64,000 bases of DNA from Xanthobacteraceae bacterium (GCA_029239875.1 JARBUD010000029.1:1-64000), one strand, 5' to 3'; counted from the first letter of the stretch, positions 1-8,959 are shown. Translations and numbers: made by a program. Notes: generated by a model from the letters alone, not told the origin.

Positions 1-120
1 ACCGGCGCCCGACGCAACGACGACCTCCGCACCCAAACCCACATACCGCTTAACCGTGTCGGGCGACGCGGCGACCCGTGGCTCCAAAACAGAGCTCTCC
101 TTGACGACTGCAATACGCAT
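1..120 (-). CDS. pntA: NAD(P) transhydrogenase subunit alpha, N-terminal part (cut by window edge)
   Basis: The first 40 codons are visible, reading from the ATG whose complement is at 118-120. The peptide begins MRIAVVKE and continues with an RVAASPDTVKRY segment, the typical N-terminus of the alpha subunit of the proton-translocating Re/Si-specific NAD(P)+ transhydrogenase. This subunit binds NAD(H) on the cytoplasmic side of the inner membrane. It lies 8 bp downstream of the aa3 oxidase subunit IV gene on the same strand, a common neighbour in Rhizobiales, so the two are probably co-transcribed. The rest of the gene lies outside the window. Confidence 0.85.
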   Translation of the reverse strand, partial: MRIAVVKESSVLEPRVAASPDTVKRYVGLGAEVVVASGAG

Positions 121-128
121 GGTGGGTC

Positions 129-422
129 TCAGGAAGTGACGATGAGGACGAGAACGAGCACGCCGAGCAGGCCGAACAGCAGTTTCGGCTGGCCGCTCTT
201 GGAGGCGAGGCCGACGGCGGTCACCGCCACGGAAGCCAGCGTGCCGAGGGTGAACAGGCCCCAATGACCATTGGCGCCGCCAATGCCGAACGCCACCATG
301 AAGCAGGCGAGAGCCATCGTGCTGACCAGCGTCAGCTTGGCGAAGAATTGATACGTGCCCTGGTGCTCGGCGTAGTCGTTGCCCTCAGCCGTGGCGTATT
401 CCGGCGCTCCATGGTCAGCCAT
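129..422 (-). CDS. aa3-type cytochrome c oxidase subunit IV
   Basis: A 97-residue inner-membrane protein. A short polar N-terminus rich in acidic residues (about 1-25, with the NDYAEHQGTY stretch typical of the family) is followed by three hydrophobic segments at about 28-48, 52-70 and 78-96. This fits the small bacterial aa3 oxidase subunit IV, which packs against the catalytic core without being part of the redox centre. A GGAGGG ribosome site precedes the ATG, and a TATTAT box (complement of 443-448) could be its -10 element. The next gene on the strand is pntA. Confidence 0.8.
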   Translation of the reverse strand: MADHGAPEYATAEGNDYAEHQGTYQFFAKLTLVSTMALACFMVAFGIGGANGHWGLFTLGTLASVAVTAVGLASKSGQPKLLFGLLGVLVLVLIVTS

Positions 423-510
423 ACGAGACCCCCTCCAAAGGGATAATACAAGCGAGCCTCCGCTTTAGCGGAAGACTCCCGATGCGGCAACGGCAGGTTA
501 CAGGCCAGCT

Positions 511-1887
511 TCAGCGGAGTCCGGCCCGTTCGAGCGCGGCTCCTTGACGCGCCGCCACCTCGTCCACCGCGAAGCCGGCGATGGCCTCCTCGAACAGCGC
601 GTGGAAGTTCAGCGCCGCCTTCAGGTGCAGGAACACCCCGCCGAGGCCGATGGCGGCGCGGTCCATGAAGACGAACTCGCGCGGCACCCGCACCGGCCCC
701 TTCTCCTTCAGCGCCCGGTGCACGCGAAACGCCTCGCGCCGCCCATACTCGCCGGGCGCCACCCCATCGGCAATCGTGCGGGTGCGATCATCGAGCAGCG
801 GGCCGTAGATGAAGCCGGCCCAGATGTTGAGGATGTCGATCAGCTCGCGCTTCAGCCCGCGGAAGCCCCAGGTCTCGTAGGCGTGGACGATGCGCGCCTC
901 GTCGCCCTGCTGCAGGCCGCGATAGAGGTCGACCACGCCGCCGACGAAGCTCGGCGGGAAGATACGGATGCAGCCATAGTCGAGCAGGTTGATGCCGGCC
1001 GCCTCGCCCATCTCCTCGAACACGGTGTAGTTGCCGAGATGGGGATCACCATGGATGACGCCGAAGCGCGAGAAGGGCAGCCACCAGGCGGCGAACATGG
1101 CGCGGGCGATGCGGTTGCGCACTTCCAGCGGCTCGCCGGTGAAGTCGAGCAGCCGCCGCCCCTCCAGCCAGTCGAGGGTGAGCAGCCGGCCGGTGGAGAG
1201 CTCGGCATGCACACGCGGCACCCGCACCTCCGGCTCGTCCGCCAGCATGAAGGCGTAGAGCGCGGCATGGGCGGCCTCGCGGCGATAGTCGAGCTCCTCG
1301 CGCACCCGCGCGCCGATCTCCTGCGCGATCTCGGTGGTGTCGATCGCCGGCTCCATGCGCCGGTGGATGGCGAGCAGCACGTCGAGCTGGCTGAGGTCCG
1401 CCTCCACCGCGGACTGCATGTCGGGATATTGCAGCTTGACGGCCAGCTCGGTGCCGTCGAGCGCGCGGGCGCGATGCACCTGACCGAGCGAGGCCGCCGC
1501 CGACGGCTCCTTGTCGAAGCTCTGGAAGCGGGGCATCCAGTCCGGCCCGAGCTCGGCCATCATGCGGCGCTTGACGAAGGCCCAACCCATGGGCGGCGCC
1601 TGGTTCTGCAAGGTGGCGAGCTCGGCCGCATATTCGGGCGGCAGCGCGTCGGGGATGGTCGCCATCAGCTGGGCGACCTTCATGATCGGGCCCTTCAGCC
1701 CGCCCAGCGCCGCCGCGAGAGCGGCCGCATTGCCGGGGCGACGGCCTTCCAGGCCGAACAGGCGCGCGCCGGCGATGCGCGCGGCGACGCCGCCGACACT
1801 GGTGCCGACGCGCGCATAGCGCGCGGCGCGGGCGGTCAGGCGGTTGGCTTCGCGGTCACGGAGATCGGGTTTCTCGGAATCGGACAA
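511..1887 (-). CDS. ABC1/AarF/UbiB-family atypical kinase
   Basis: 458 residues, the usual length for this family of kinase-like ATPases. Visible landmarks are the N-terminal KVAQLMATIPDALPPEY segment (about 70-90; the classical KxGQ motif reads KVAQ here), the nucleotide-site lysine in AVKLQYPDMQ, the ELDYRREAAH helix, HGDPHLGNY as the catalytic loop and LLDYG in place of the DFG motif. Family members assist ubiquinone biosynthesis or other membrane-lipid processes, but the sequence does not show which. It has no predicted C-terminal membrane helices, unlike E. coli UbiB, so I leave the symbol blank. Confidence 0.8.
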   Translation of the reverse strand: MSDSEKPDLRDREANRLTARAARYARVGTSVGGVAARIAGARLFGLEGRRPGNAAALAAALGGLKGPIMKVAQLMATIPDALPPEYAAELATLQNQAPPMGWAFVKRRMMAELGPDWMPRFQSFDKEPSAAASLGQVHRARALDGTELAVKLQYPDMQSAVEADLSQLDVLLAIHRRMEPAIDTTEIAQEIGARVREELDYRREAAHAALYAFMLADEPEVRVPRVHAELSTGRLLTLDWLEGRRLLDFTGEPLEVRNRIARAMFAAWWLPFSRFGVIHGDPHLGNYTVFEEMGEAAGINLLDYGCIRIFPPSFVGGVVDLYRGLQQGDEARIVHAYETWGFRGLKRELIDILNIWAGFIYGPLLDDRTRTIADGVAPGEYGRREAFRVHRALKEKGPVRVPREFVFMDRAAIGLGGVFLHLKAALNFHALFEEAIAGFAVDEVAARQGAALERAGLR

Positions 1888-1964
1888 GGCGGCCCTCGAC
1901 TGTTGCCTTCTACTTATGCCCGGCCGGCCGTCCTACAACGGGCCGGGCCATCACGCCGCAGCCA

Positions 1965-2501
1965 TCACGCCGCAGGAGTCTGCGTCGGCGCGGGCGCCGG
2001 TGGGCGGCGGAACAGGCGCTGGAGCAGCAAGAGGCCGAGCACCGCGAGCGGGGTGATGAAGTCGGTATAGAGGATCGGCCCGGCATTGCCCGCCGCCATG
2101 TCGCCGGTCTGGCTGATCTGGACGAGGTGGCCGATGCCCGCCCCGCCGAGGAAGCCGAGCATCACCACGCCCACCGCGGCGCGGAAGCCGGGCGAGGGCA
2201 GGAAGGCGCCGATGACGCCGGCCAGCCCGATGCCGAGATTGGCCATGCCGACCTCGAACTGGAACGGGCTCGGCGCCCAGCCGATGGACGCGGCCGCCTG
2301 ATCGGCGAAGAAGACGTGGCCCATGAATCCCCACAGCCCCATGATCCCGACCGGGAACAGCAGGATGTAGCGCAGGAGCTGGCCGACCACCTTGCGGAAG
2401 GTGATAGGCCGCGGCCCGCGCACGAGCATGACGACGGCGACGAGAACAGCGGCGAGCCACGCCAGCAGCGGGAACCAGAAGACCACGGCAACCTCCCCCA
2501 A
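1965..2501 (-). CDS. DUF6790-type four-helix membrane protein
   Basis: 178 residues with hydrophobic spans at about 5-27, 45-65, 90-112 and 145-165. The FMGHVFFADQAAASIGW and PFQFEVGMANLGIG segments are characteristic of DUF6790 integral membrane proteins, whose role is unknown. The C-terminus is Pro/Ala-rich. The gene lies 77 bp downstream of the convergent-looking kinase upstream region and is followed on its 5' side by a palindromic repeat, so it is probably transcribed alone. Confidence 0.65.
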   Translation of the reverse strand: MGEVAVVFWFPLLAWLAAVLVAVVMLVRGPRPITFRKVVGQLLRYILLFPVGIMGLWGFMGHVFFADQAAASIGWAPSPFQFEVGMANLGIGLAGVIGAFLPSPGFRAAVGVVMLGFLGGAGIGHLVQISQTGDMAAGNAGPILYTDFITPLAVLGLLLLQRLFRRPPAPAPTQTPAA

Positions 2502-2538
2502 GAGCCTGGTCGGTAAATCCCGATTCCACCCCGATGGG

Positions 2539-2646
2539 CCTCATCCTGAGGTGCCCGGCCGAAGGTCGGGCCTCGAAGGATGCTCGTCCGGGTGCGCCGT
2601 CGCGACCGTCCTTCGAGGCTCGCTTCGCTCGCACCTCAGGATGAGG
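2539..2646. repeat. Intergenic palindromic repeat, family A, copy 1
   Basis: A 108-bp near-palindrome whose ends are CCTCATCCTGAGGTGC and its complement GCACCTCAGGATGAGG. Internal arms contain CCTCGAAGGATG and its complement around a variable centre. Closely related copies occur at about 3752, 24198, 50783, 56713 and 60948, and a half copy at 42239. As RNA it would form a long hairpin on either strand. Confidence 0.9.
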
Positions 2647-2692
2647 TCGGTCGATGGAAGAATCTTTCAGCCAGGCACAGAAGAGAGGGAGC

Positions 2693-3640
2693 TTAGCCGC
2701 CGTTGGCGATGCGCTCCAGCGCGCTGGCGACGGCGTCGCGGTGTTCGGTCAGCGCCTTGTAGGCGAGCTGCTCGGCATCGAGGCCGAGGATCTGCTCGCG
2801 CAGCGAGGCGGCGAGCGCCCTGCCCTCCGGATGGCGGCGGAAGGCGTCGAACGGATCGACATGGATGCGCACGGTGAACAGCATGTCGCCGGAAACCGGC
2901 ATGCGCCGCAGCGTCTGCCGCTCGCAGCGCACGAAGGCCTCGGGCGCGAGATTGGCCGGGTCGTCGAACCAGTCGCGCGGGCGCTCCTTGGATTCGGGAT
3001 GGTGCAGCTCGTCGTCCGGATAGATCGACCAGTTCAGCCGCCAGACCGGCTGGTCGACCTTCAAATTCTCGAAGATGCGGTTCATCACCTTGGCGAGCTT
3101 GGACTGATAGCCCGGCACCGCCTCGTGCAGCCCGTCCAGCGTCTGGCCGAAGCGGTCGGCGAGCGACCAGGCGGAAGGGAAGCACAGCACCGCGGCGACG
3201 AGACGGTAGCCGGCATCGGTACGCGTCAGAATCAGCAGGTCGTCGGAGATGAGATGGCCGGCGATGGCGAGCGGCGCTTCGCTGTCGTCGTCGAGGTCGA
3301 AGCTGCGGCCGGTCGGCAGCACGGTGATGCGACGGCCCTCCAGCCGGTAGAGGTCGGGATAGCGCGTCGTGATGTGGTCGACGACCAGCTCCAGCGCCTC
3401 GCGCTGGGAGGCGCGCGTGCCCGGCTCCTCGCGCAGGACGAGATCGCGCTTGTCGCGGATCAGCGCCTCGCGCTGGGCGAGGCTGGCGGCGAGCTTGGCG
3501 TCCGGCTCGATCCACTCGGCGAGGTCCAGCGGCGCGAGGCCGACGGAGAACGCCTTGCGCGAACCGTCGAAGGGCGTGTGGGCGAAGGGAGCGGAATCGG
3601 CTTCGGCAAGCGTCGGGGCGGCAAGGTTCATCGGCTTCAT
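2693..3640 (-). CDS. DUF3445 haem-dependent oxidative N-demethylase-like protein
   Basis: 315 residues matching the DUF3445 family along the whole length. Diagnostic blocks are CFPSAWSLADRFGQ (about 170), NRIFENL (about 205), VWRLNWSIYPDDELHHP (about 220) and RCERQTLRRMPVSGDMLFT (about 255). Characterised members are haem-dependent oxidative N-demethylases or their subunits that act on methylamines. I chose the ATG at 3640; a second ATG two codons inside is also possible. Repeats flank the gene on both sides, suggesting a single-gene unit. The substrate cannot be read from sequence. Confidence 0.8.
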   Translation of the reverse strand: MKPMNLAAPTLAEADSAPFAHTPFDGSRKAFSVGLAPLDLAEWIEPDAKLAASLAQREALIRDKRDLVLREEPGTRASQREALELVVDHITTRYPDLYRLEGRRITVLPTGRSFDLDDDSEAPLAIAGHLISDDLLILTRTDAGYRLVAAVLCFPSAWSLADRFGQTLDGLHEAVPGYQSKLAKVMNRIFENLKVDQPVWRLNWSIYPDDELHHPESKERPRDWFDDPANLAPEAFVRCERQTLRRMPVSGDMLFTVRIHVDPFDAFRRHPEGRALAASLREQILGLDAEQLAYKALTEHRDAVASALERIANGG

Positions 3641-3751
3641 GCGGCTCGAGGGTCCGGGCGTTCGCCCGCGGCATAGCCTAGCTTAGAACGTGTGCAGCAT
3701 GCTCGTCAGCCCAATCTTTCGCCAGCGCCCATTCCCGTTTCCATGAGCAGA

Positions 3752-3858
3752 CCTCATCCTGAGGTGCCCGGCAAAGCCGAGCCTCGAAGGATGCTCGCCC
3801 GGACACGCTTAGAACGATCATCCTTCGAGGCTCGCTGCGCTCGCACCTCAGGATGAGG
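3752..3858. repeat. Intergenic palindromic repeat, family A, copy 2
   Basis: Same ends and internal arms as copy 1, with a different centre. It sits in the 234-bp space between the DUF3445 gene and the stop codon of the metallo-hydrolase gene. Confidence 0.9.
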
Positions 3859-3875
3859 GTGCTCCATGGCGCACC

Positions 3876-4889
3876 CTAGAAATCCAGCTGATACGTCACC
3901 GGCAGCCAGCGATACGCATCCCCGCGGCGCTCGACATAGCCGATGGATGGGAACGAGGTGTGATAGCCGGCCACCGCCACGCGATCGGTGGCGGCCATGT
4001 CGTAGATCCTGCGCCGCGTGGCGACGCCGGCCTGCTTGTCCTGGTCGAACAGGGCGTGCCATTCCGGACGCGCCAGCGAGGCGACCTCGTGATGGGCGCA
4101 GTCGCCCCAGGCCAGCAGCCGCTTGCCCTCGCTCTCGATATGAAAGGCGAGATGGCCGGGCGTGTGGCCGTAGGCCTCCACCGCCCGGATGCCCGGCGCC
4201 ACCTCGCCCTCGGGATCGACGAAGCGGGCGCGGTCGGCCAGCGGCTGGAGATAGGAGCGGAACATCACCGCGGTGCGGTACTCGTTGCTCTCCTTCGGCG
4301 CCGCGAGCGCGGCGTCGCCCTTCCAGAAATCGAACTCCTTCGCACCGACGACGTAGCGCGCCTTCGGGTAGGTCGGCTTGCCGTCGGTCAGCAGACCGCC
4401 GATGTGGTCGGGGTGGCAATGGGTGAGCACGACCACGTCGACCTGCTCCGGCGTATAGCCTGCCGCGGCGAGCGACTTCACCAGCCAGCCACCGGCGGGC
4501 GGCGGCACGAAGCCTTCCGCGCCGTTGCCGGTGTCGAACAGGATGAGCTCGCTCCCGGTGTTGACGAGAAGCGGCGAAAAGCCCGGCCGGAAGCGCTTCT
4601 GCGGCAGGAGGTTCGCCTGCATCAGCTGCTCGACCTCGGCCGGCGGACGGTCCTCGCCGACGATGGGCCAGGGACCGTCGATCATGGCGCCGGCGTCGAG
4701 CAGGCTGGTAACCTCGAAGGCGCCGAGCTTGAAGCGCTGGAAGCTCTGCGGCGACGGGCCTAGCGCCGGCGCGGCCGCCTCGGCGGGGAAGCAGCGCAGG
4801 ATTGCCGGCGCGGCGACGGCGGCCCCGGCGAGGATGAGCGCCCGCCGGCGGGTGAGCGGGGCGGCGCCCCGCAAAAAGGTCTGGGACAT
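3876..4889 (-). CDS. Tat-exported metallo-beta-lactamase-fold hydrolase
   Basis: 337 residues from the ATG at 4889, chosen because GGAGGAAGCG immediately precedes it; an ATG eight codons upstream is less likely. The N-terminus has a twin-arginine-type signal (LTRRRALILAG followed by an Ala-rich stretch to about 40). The zinc-binding motif THCHPDHIGG (about 155) and later Asp/His positions (GHTPGHL, WGDCAHH) are intact, so it should be an active periplasmic hydrolase. Substrates of this branch include lactones and phosphonates, but none can be assigned here. It is transcribed away from the AraC gene with 88 bp between them. Confidence 0.8.
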   Translation of the reverse strand: MSQTFLRGAAPLTRRRALILAGAAVAAPAILRCFPAEAAAPALGPSPQSFQRFKLGAFEVTSLLDAGAMIDGPWPIVGEDRPPAEVEQLMQANLLPQKRFRPGFSPLLVNTGSELILFDTGNGAEGFVPPPAGGWLVKSLAAAGYTPEQVDVVVLTHCHPDHIGGLLTDGKPTYPKARYVVGAKEFDFWKGDAALAAPKESNEYRTAVMFRSYLQPLADRARFVDPEGEVAPGIRAVEAYGHTPGHLAFHIESEGKRLLAWGDCAHHEVASLARPEWHALFDQDKQAGVATRRRIYDMAATDRVAVAGYHTSFPSIGYVERRGDAYRWLPVTYQLDF

Positions 4890-4902
4890 CGCTTCCTCCG
4901 GA

Positions 4903-4920
4903 GCCCGCTTCAAGGCGGGC
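4903..4920. promoter_or_regulatory. 18-bp dyad in the divergent promoter region (candidate operator)
   Basis: GCCCGCTTCAAGGCGGGC has perfect 6-bp arms. It lies 14 bp upstream of the start of the exported hydrolase and 58 bp upstream of the AraC gene, where an operator for the divergent regulator would be expected. It could also simply be a leader hairpin. Confidence 0.35.
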
Positions 4921-4977
4921 CTCTTTCATGTTCCACTGCGCGGCGTCGACGATGGACGCAGCGTCTGGAGGCTAGCC

Positions 4978-5808
4978 ATGGCTCCGCCGGGCCGCTTGTA
5001 TGAACGTGCTGGCGCGCCCGCGCCTGCCCCGCTGGGCCCGCTCTGGCATCTCGATGGCGAGCGCACCTGCTTCGTCGGCCCGCTCACCTATAACGCCCCG
5101 CACCAGCACGGCGCGCCGGTGTTCCTCGCCGGCCTCTACGGCGCCTTCGGCCTGAAGATCGCCGGCGGACCATGGCGCCGGTGCCGCACGGCGGTCGTCC
5201 CGGCGGGCGTGGTGCATGAGCTCGACGTCGGCGGCGATCCGATCGGCGTGCTCTATATCGAGCCGACGCTGGCGGGAGCCGCGGCGCTCGCCGCCCTCAC
5301 CGCCTCTACAGAGGAGACGAACGGCGCCCTCGTCGGCACGGGTGGCGAGGTCGCGGTGATGCGCGAATTATGGGAGAGCGCCGGCAGCGTCGACTTTGCC
5401 GGTGCCGCGCTCGACGACCTGCTCGGCTTCGCGACCAGGCACGCGCGGCGACATATCGATCCACGCATCGCCCTTGCGCTCGCCGCGCTGGAATCAGCGG
5501 ACGGCGCGGCGAGCGTCGCGCAAGCCTGCGCGCAGGCGGGCTTATCGCCGAGCCGCTTCCAGCACCTGTTCACGCGCGAGGTCGGCGTACCCTATCGCCG
5601 CTACCGGGCGTGGAGGCGCTTGCGCGCGGCCATAGCAGCGGTGGCGGACGGCGCGAGCTTCACCCGGGCCGCCCATGAAGCGGGCTTCTTCGACCAGGCG
5701 CATTTCGGCCACGACTTCCGCCGCACGTTCGGCGCCCCGCCCTCCTGGAGCCTCGACGGCGTGCGGCTGTCGAAGGACGCCGCGCGCCGCCGGATCGTCA
5801 CCAGCTGA
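4978..5808 (+). CDS. AraC-family transcriptional regulator
   Basis: 276 residues from the ATG at 4978. The same frame is open back to 4525, but that part is the antisense of the neighbouring hydrolase. The N-terminal half resembles a small cupin sensor (APHQHGAPVF-like region and a proline-rich PAGVVHELDV loop). The C-terminal 100 residues form the double helix-turn-helix, with ASVAQACAQAGLSPSRFQHL and the second HTH ending in FDQAHFGHDFRRTFGAPP. It probably controls itself or the divergent exported hydrolase. The ligand is unknown. Confidence 0.8.
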   Translation: MAPPGRLYERAGAPAPAPLGPLWHLDGERTCFVGPLTYNAPHQHGAPVFLAGLYGAFGLKIAGGPWRRCRTAVVPAGVVHELDVGGDPIGVLYIEPTLAGAAALAALTASTEETNGALVGTGGEVAVMRELWESAGSVDFAGAALDDLLGFATRHARRHIDPRIALALAALESADGAASVAQACAQAGLSPSRFQHLFTREVGVPYRRYRAWRRLRAAIAAVADGASFTRAAHEAGFFDQAHFGHDFRRTFGAPPSWSLDGVRLSKDAARRRIVTS

Positions 5809-5817
5809 GAAGGAGGC

Positions 5818-7662
5818 TCACGCCTCCTCCATCGCCTCCAGCTCGGCGATCATGCGCTCGATCAGGCCGAGGCCCGTCTGCCAGAAGGCCGGGTCGCGCG
5901 CATCGAGCCCGAACGGCTTGAGCAACTCCGAGTGATGCTTGGTGCCGCCCGCCGCCAGCATGGCGAGATAGCGCTCGGCGAAGCCCTCCGAGGCGTTCTC
6001 GTAGACGGCGTAGAGCGAGTTCACCAGGCAGTCGCCGAAGGCATAGGCGTAAACGTAGAAGGGCGAGTGGATGAAGTGGCCGATATAGACCCAGTAGGCC
6101 TCGTAGCCCGGCCCGAGATGGATGGCTTCGCCCAGGCTTTCGGCCTGAACCTCCATCCAGATCTTGCAGATCTGTTCGGCGGTGAGCTCGCCATTCTTGC
6201 GCTCGGTGTGGATACGCCGCTCGAAGGTGTAGAAGGCGATCTGGCGCACCACCGTGTTGATCATGTCCTCGACCTTCGAGGCCAGCATCGCCTTTCTCGC
6301 GCGCGCGTCCGGGGCCGCCGCCAGCAGGCGCTGGAAGGTCAGCATCTCGCCGAACACCGACGCCGTCTCGGCCAGCGTCAGCGGCGTCGGTGCCATCAGC
6401 GCGCCGTTCGGCGCGGCCAGCACCTGGTGCACGCCATGGCCGAGCTCATGGGCGAGCGTCATCACGTCGCGCGGCTTGCCGAGATAGTTCAGCAGCACAT
6501 AGGGGTGCGCGGAGGGCACGGTCGGGTGCGCGAAGGCGCCCGTCGCCTTGCCCGGCCGCACGCCGGCATCGATCCAGCTCTTGTCGAAGAAATTGCGGGC
6601 GATGTCGGCCATGCGCGGAGAGAAGGTCGAATAGGCGCCGAGCACGGTGTCGCGCGCCTCGTCCCAGCCGATGGTGCGGGTCTCGACCTTCGGCAGCGGC
6701 GCGTTGCGGTCCCAGTATTCCAGCTTGTCCTTGCCGAACCACTTGGCCTTCAGCTTGTAGTAGCGGTGCGCCAGCCGCGGATAGGCGGCGTGGACGGAGG
6801 AGACCAGCGCATCCACCACCTCGCGCTCGACCCGGTTGGCGAGGTGGCGTGAATCGGCGATGTCCTCGAAGCCGCGCCAGCGGTCGGAGATTTCCTTGTC
6901 CTTGGCCAGCGTGTTGGTGACGAGGGTGAACAGGCGCAGATTCTCGCCGAACACCTTGGACAGCGCATCGGCCGCGGCCTTGCGCTTCTCCTCCTCCGGC
7001 TCCTGCAAAAGGTTCAGCGCCTGCTCAAGCGGCAGGTTCTGGCCGTCGATCTCGAAACGCAGCCCGGCGATGGTCTCGTCGAACAGCCGGTTCCAGGCCG
7101 AGCGGCTGGTGACGCCCTTCTCGTGGAAGAGCTGCTCGATGCGGTCCTCAAGCTGGTAGGGCTTCTCGGCGCGGACGTCGTCGATCCACGGCCGGTACTT
7201 GCCGAATTCCGGCGCGGCCAGCGCCGCCTCCATCTTCTCGTCGTCGAGCCGATTCAGCTCCAGCGTGAAGAACAGGAGATGGGTGGAAGCGTCGGTCAGC
7301 TTCTCCTGCACGTCGCCATAGAACTTGGCACGCACCGGATCGGTGGTGTCGCCGGAATAGACGAGGCCCGCATAGGAATAGAGCCGGCCGAGCCGGTCCT
7401 CGATCTTCTCGTAGCGCGCGACGATCAGCGCCATCTGGCCGCCGGCGTCGGCGGCGTCGAGGACGCCGGCGAGCTTGCCCCTGTAGGCTTCCTCGAAGGC
7501 GGCGCAGTCGGACGCGACCTCGGTGAGATCGGCCTGCAGCTCGGGCGAGTCGATCGCCGTGTAGAGATCGGAAAGGTCCCATTGCGGGAGGTTGCCGAGG
7601 GCGAAGGCGGTGGCGTCCGGGGTTCCGGGCGAGAAGACAGAACGGTCAAGGCGGCGCAGCAT
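5818..7662 (-). CDS. pepF: M3 family oligoendopeptidase F
   Basis: 614 residues from the ATG at 7662, preceded by GGAG; an in-frame extension to 7830 lacks family similarity. The zinc metallopeptidase signature LAHELGHGVHQ lies near residue 400, with the ENASEGF and HSPFYVYAYAFG blocks in the C-terminal third, as in oligoendopeptidase F of Rhizobiales. It is a cytoplasmic enzyme that degrades short peptides. Its stop faces the AraC stop 9 bp away (convergent). Confidence 0.88.
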   Translation of the reverse strand: MLRRLDRSVFSPGTPDATAFALGNLPQWDLSDLYTAIDSPELQADLTEVASDCAAFEEAYRGKLAGVLDAADAGGQMALIVARYEKIEDRLGRLYSYAGLVYSGDTTDPVRAKFYGDVQEKLTDASTHLLFFTLELNRLDDEKMEAALAAPEFGKYRPWIDDVRAEKPYQLEDRIEQLFHEKGVTSRSAWNRLFDETIAGLRFEIDGQNLPLEQALNLLQEPEEEKRKAAADALSKVFGENLRLFTLVTNTLAKDKEISDRWRGFEDIADSRHLANRVEREVVDALVSSVHAAYPRLAHRYYKLKAKWFGKDKLEYWDRNAPLPKVETRTIGWDEARDTVLGAYSTFSPRMADIARNFFDKSWIDAGVRPGKATGAFAHPTVPSAHPYVLLNYLGKPRDVMTLAHELGHGVHQVLAAPNGALMAPTPLTLAETASVFGEMLTFQRLLAAAPDARARKAMLASKVEDMINTVVRQIAFYTFERRIHTERKNGELTAEQICKIWMEVQAESLGEAIHLGPGYEAYWVYIGHFIHSPFYVYAYAFGDCLVNSLYAVYENASEGFAERYLAMLAAGGTKHHSELLKPFGLDARDPAFWQTGLGLIERMIAELEAMEEA

Positions 7663-7857
7663 GGTCACTCCGGCGGAAGGGGGCGTCGCGGTAGGAATGT
7701 GTGGCTCGTGAAGTCGTCGCACTGATATCGTGCGGGCGGCCCGGCTATCAACCGCCACCGCGTTCAATGCGCATGCGGGGCTCGCGTTCCCTGTCGCGTC
7801 AGCCTTGTCGCCGGGCAGGCGGCGCGGCATGGTGCCGGCGATTTCCGGAGAACGTCC

Positions 7858-8571
7858 ATGTCACCTCTGCGCGTGCTCGCCGGCCTCGCGGCGCTTCTCG
7901 TCGGCCTCACCGCCGCCGAGGCGGCGCCCAAACGCATCATCATCGTCCGCCACGGCGAGAAACAGGCGCCGCTGACGCTGTGCAGCGTCGGCAAGGAGCG
8001 GGCGCAGGCGCTGGCGGCGCAGTATCTCAGCCCGACCAGCCCGATGAGCCTGCTCAAGGGCGAGACGCCGGCGGCGATCATGGCCATCACGCTGCACACG
8101 CTGGAGACGGCGCGGCCGATCGCCAGGGCGTGGGACATGAAGATCGCCACCAATCCGCTGATGCTGACCCCGATCCGCAACACGCCCTATTTCAACAGCC
8201 TGATCAACGTGCAGAACCGCAAAGTGGTGGACGACCTGCTCACCAATCCGCGCTGGCACGGCAAGACGGTGGTGATGGTGTGGGAGCATTTCCACATCGC
8301 CAGCGCGGCGCTGGAGAAGGAATTCGCCGGGCAGCAGGTGACGCTGCGCCAGCTCATGCATCTCGACCGTATCAAGGGCGCCAAGGTGCCCGATACCTGG
8401 CCGGATTCGAACTACAACTTCTTCTGGGTTCTCACCTACAGGAAACCGAGCGACACGGTGCCGGCCTCGTTCAAGGTGATCCGGCAATATTTCGCCGAGC
8501 CCTACGCCAACCTGCCCTCCAACGACTGGGGCGCGCCCGAGCCGCTGCCGCCGGGCAGCGGCTGCACCTGA
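7858..8571 (+). CDS. Secreted histidine-phosphatase-fold protein
   Basis: 237 residues with a signal peptide (about 1-22, ending AAEAA). RIIIVRHGEKQ (about 25) is the catalytic RHG motif of the phosphoglycerate-mutase-like superfamily, and VVMVWEHFHI supplies the second conserved His (WEH). The protein is probably periplasmic and acts on a phosphoester that cannot be named. GGAGAA precedes the ATG and an intrinsic terminator follows the stop. Confidence 0.75.
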   Translation: MSPLRVLAGLAALLVGLTAAEAAPKRIIIVRHGEKQAPLTLCSVGKERAQALAAQYLSPTSPMSLLKGETPAAIMAITLHTLETARPIARAWDMKIATNPLMLTPIRNTPYFNSLINVQNRKVVDDLLTNPRWHGKTVVMVWEHFHIASAALEKEFAGQQVTLRQLMHLDRIKGAKVPDTWPDSNYNFFWVLTYRKPSDTVPASFKVIRQYFAEPYANLPSNDWGAPEPLPPGSGCT

Positions 8572-8580
8572 CAAATGAAG

Positions 8581-8610
8581 GGGGCGCCCCATAGGAGCGC
8601 CCCAAGTTTT
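8581..8610 (+). terminator. Rho-independent terminator of the histidine-phosphatase gene
   Basis: GGGGCGC and GCGCCCC arms around a 9-nt loop, followed by AAGTTTT, starting 9 bp after the stop codon. Confidence 0.75.
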
Positions 8611-8633
8611 GGTCCAACCAGAGGTCGTTGCGG

Positions 8634-8900
8634 TCAGTCGAAGGCGCGTTTCGTCCGCTGCCAGGGCGAATTGTAGCCCTGATAGAGCGGGCCGAAGAAC
8701 ATCTGCTGCTTCGACACGCCCTGCGTCTGCCGGACCTGCTGGCGACGCACGCGCTCATGCTCACGGCGCTGCATCGTCTCGTAGCTGTCGCCGAACCGCG
8801 CTTCATTGCGCGGGCCCGACGAAATGGCACTGGCCGGAACCGCCATCGTCACGACGGCGGCGGCGGCAAGAGCCGTGATGCCCAACTTTCTCACGATCAT
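8634..8900 (-). CDS. Small secreted protein of unknown function, EcfG-type promoter
   Basis: 88 residues. The first 25 form a signal peptide (LGITALAAAAVVTMAVPASA). The mature part is polar and Arg/Gln-rich (ERVRRQQVRQTQGVSKQQ), then aromatic (FFGPLYQGYNSPWQR). No family is recognised. A GGAGGCAGAC ribosome site precedes the ATG, and a perfect EcfG-type promoter lies 34-59 bp upstream. That points to induction in the general stress response and a role in the periplasm or envelope. Confidence 0.65.
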   Translation of the reverse strand: MIVRKLGITALAAAAVVTMAVPASAISSGPRNEARFGDSYETMQRREHERVRRQQVRQTQGVSKQQMFFGPLYQGYNSPWQRTKRAFD

Positions 8901-8933
8901 GTCTGCCTCCCGTGGTCGGTGGGTTGCCGGGAT

Positions 8934-8959
8934 AACGGCTCAGGGTGAACTCGGGTTCC
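8934..8959 (-). promoter_or_regulatory. EcfG-type (general stress response) promoter
   Basis: On the minus strand GGAAC, 17 bp, CGTT matches the alphaproteobacterial EcfG sigma factor consensus exactly. It lies just upstream of the 88-residue secreted protein gene. Confidence 0.7.

Noticed and set aside
4525-4977. N-terminal extension of the AraC gene
   Set aside because: This part is antisense to the exported hydrolase and unlike AraC sensors; the ATG at 4978 gives a normal-length protein.
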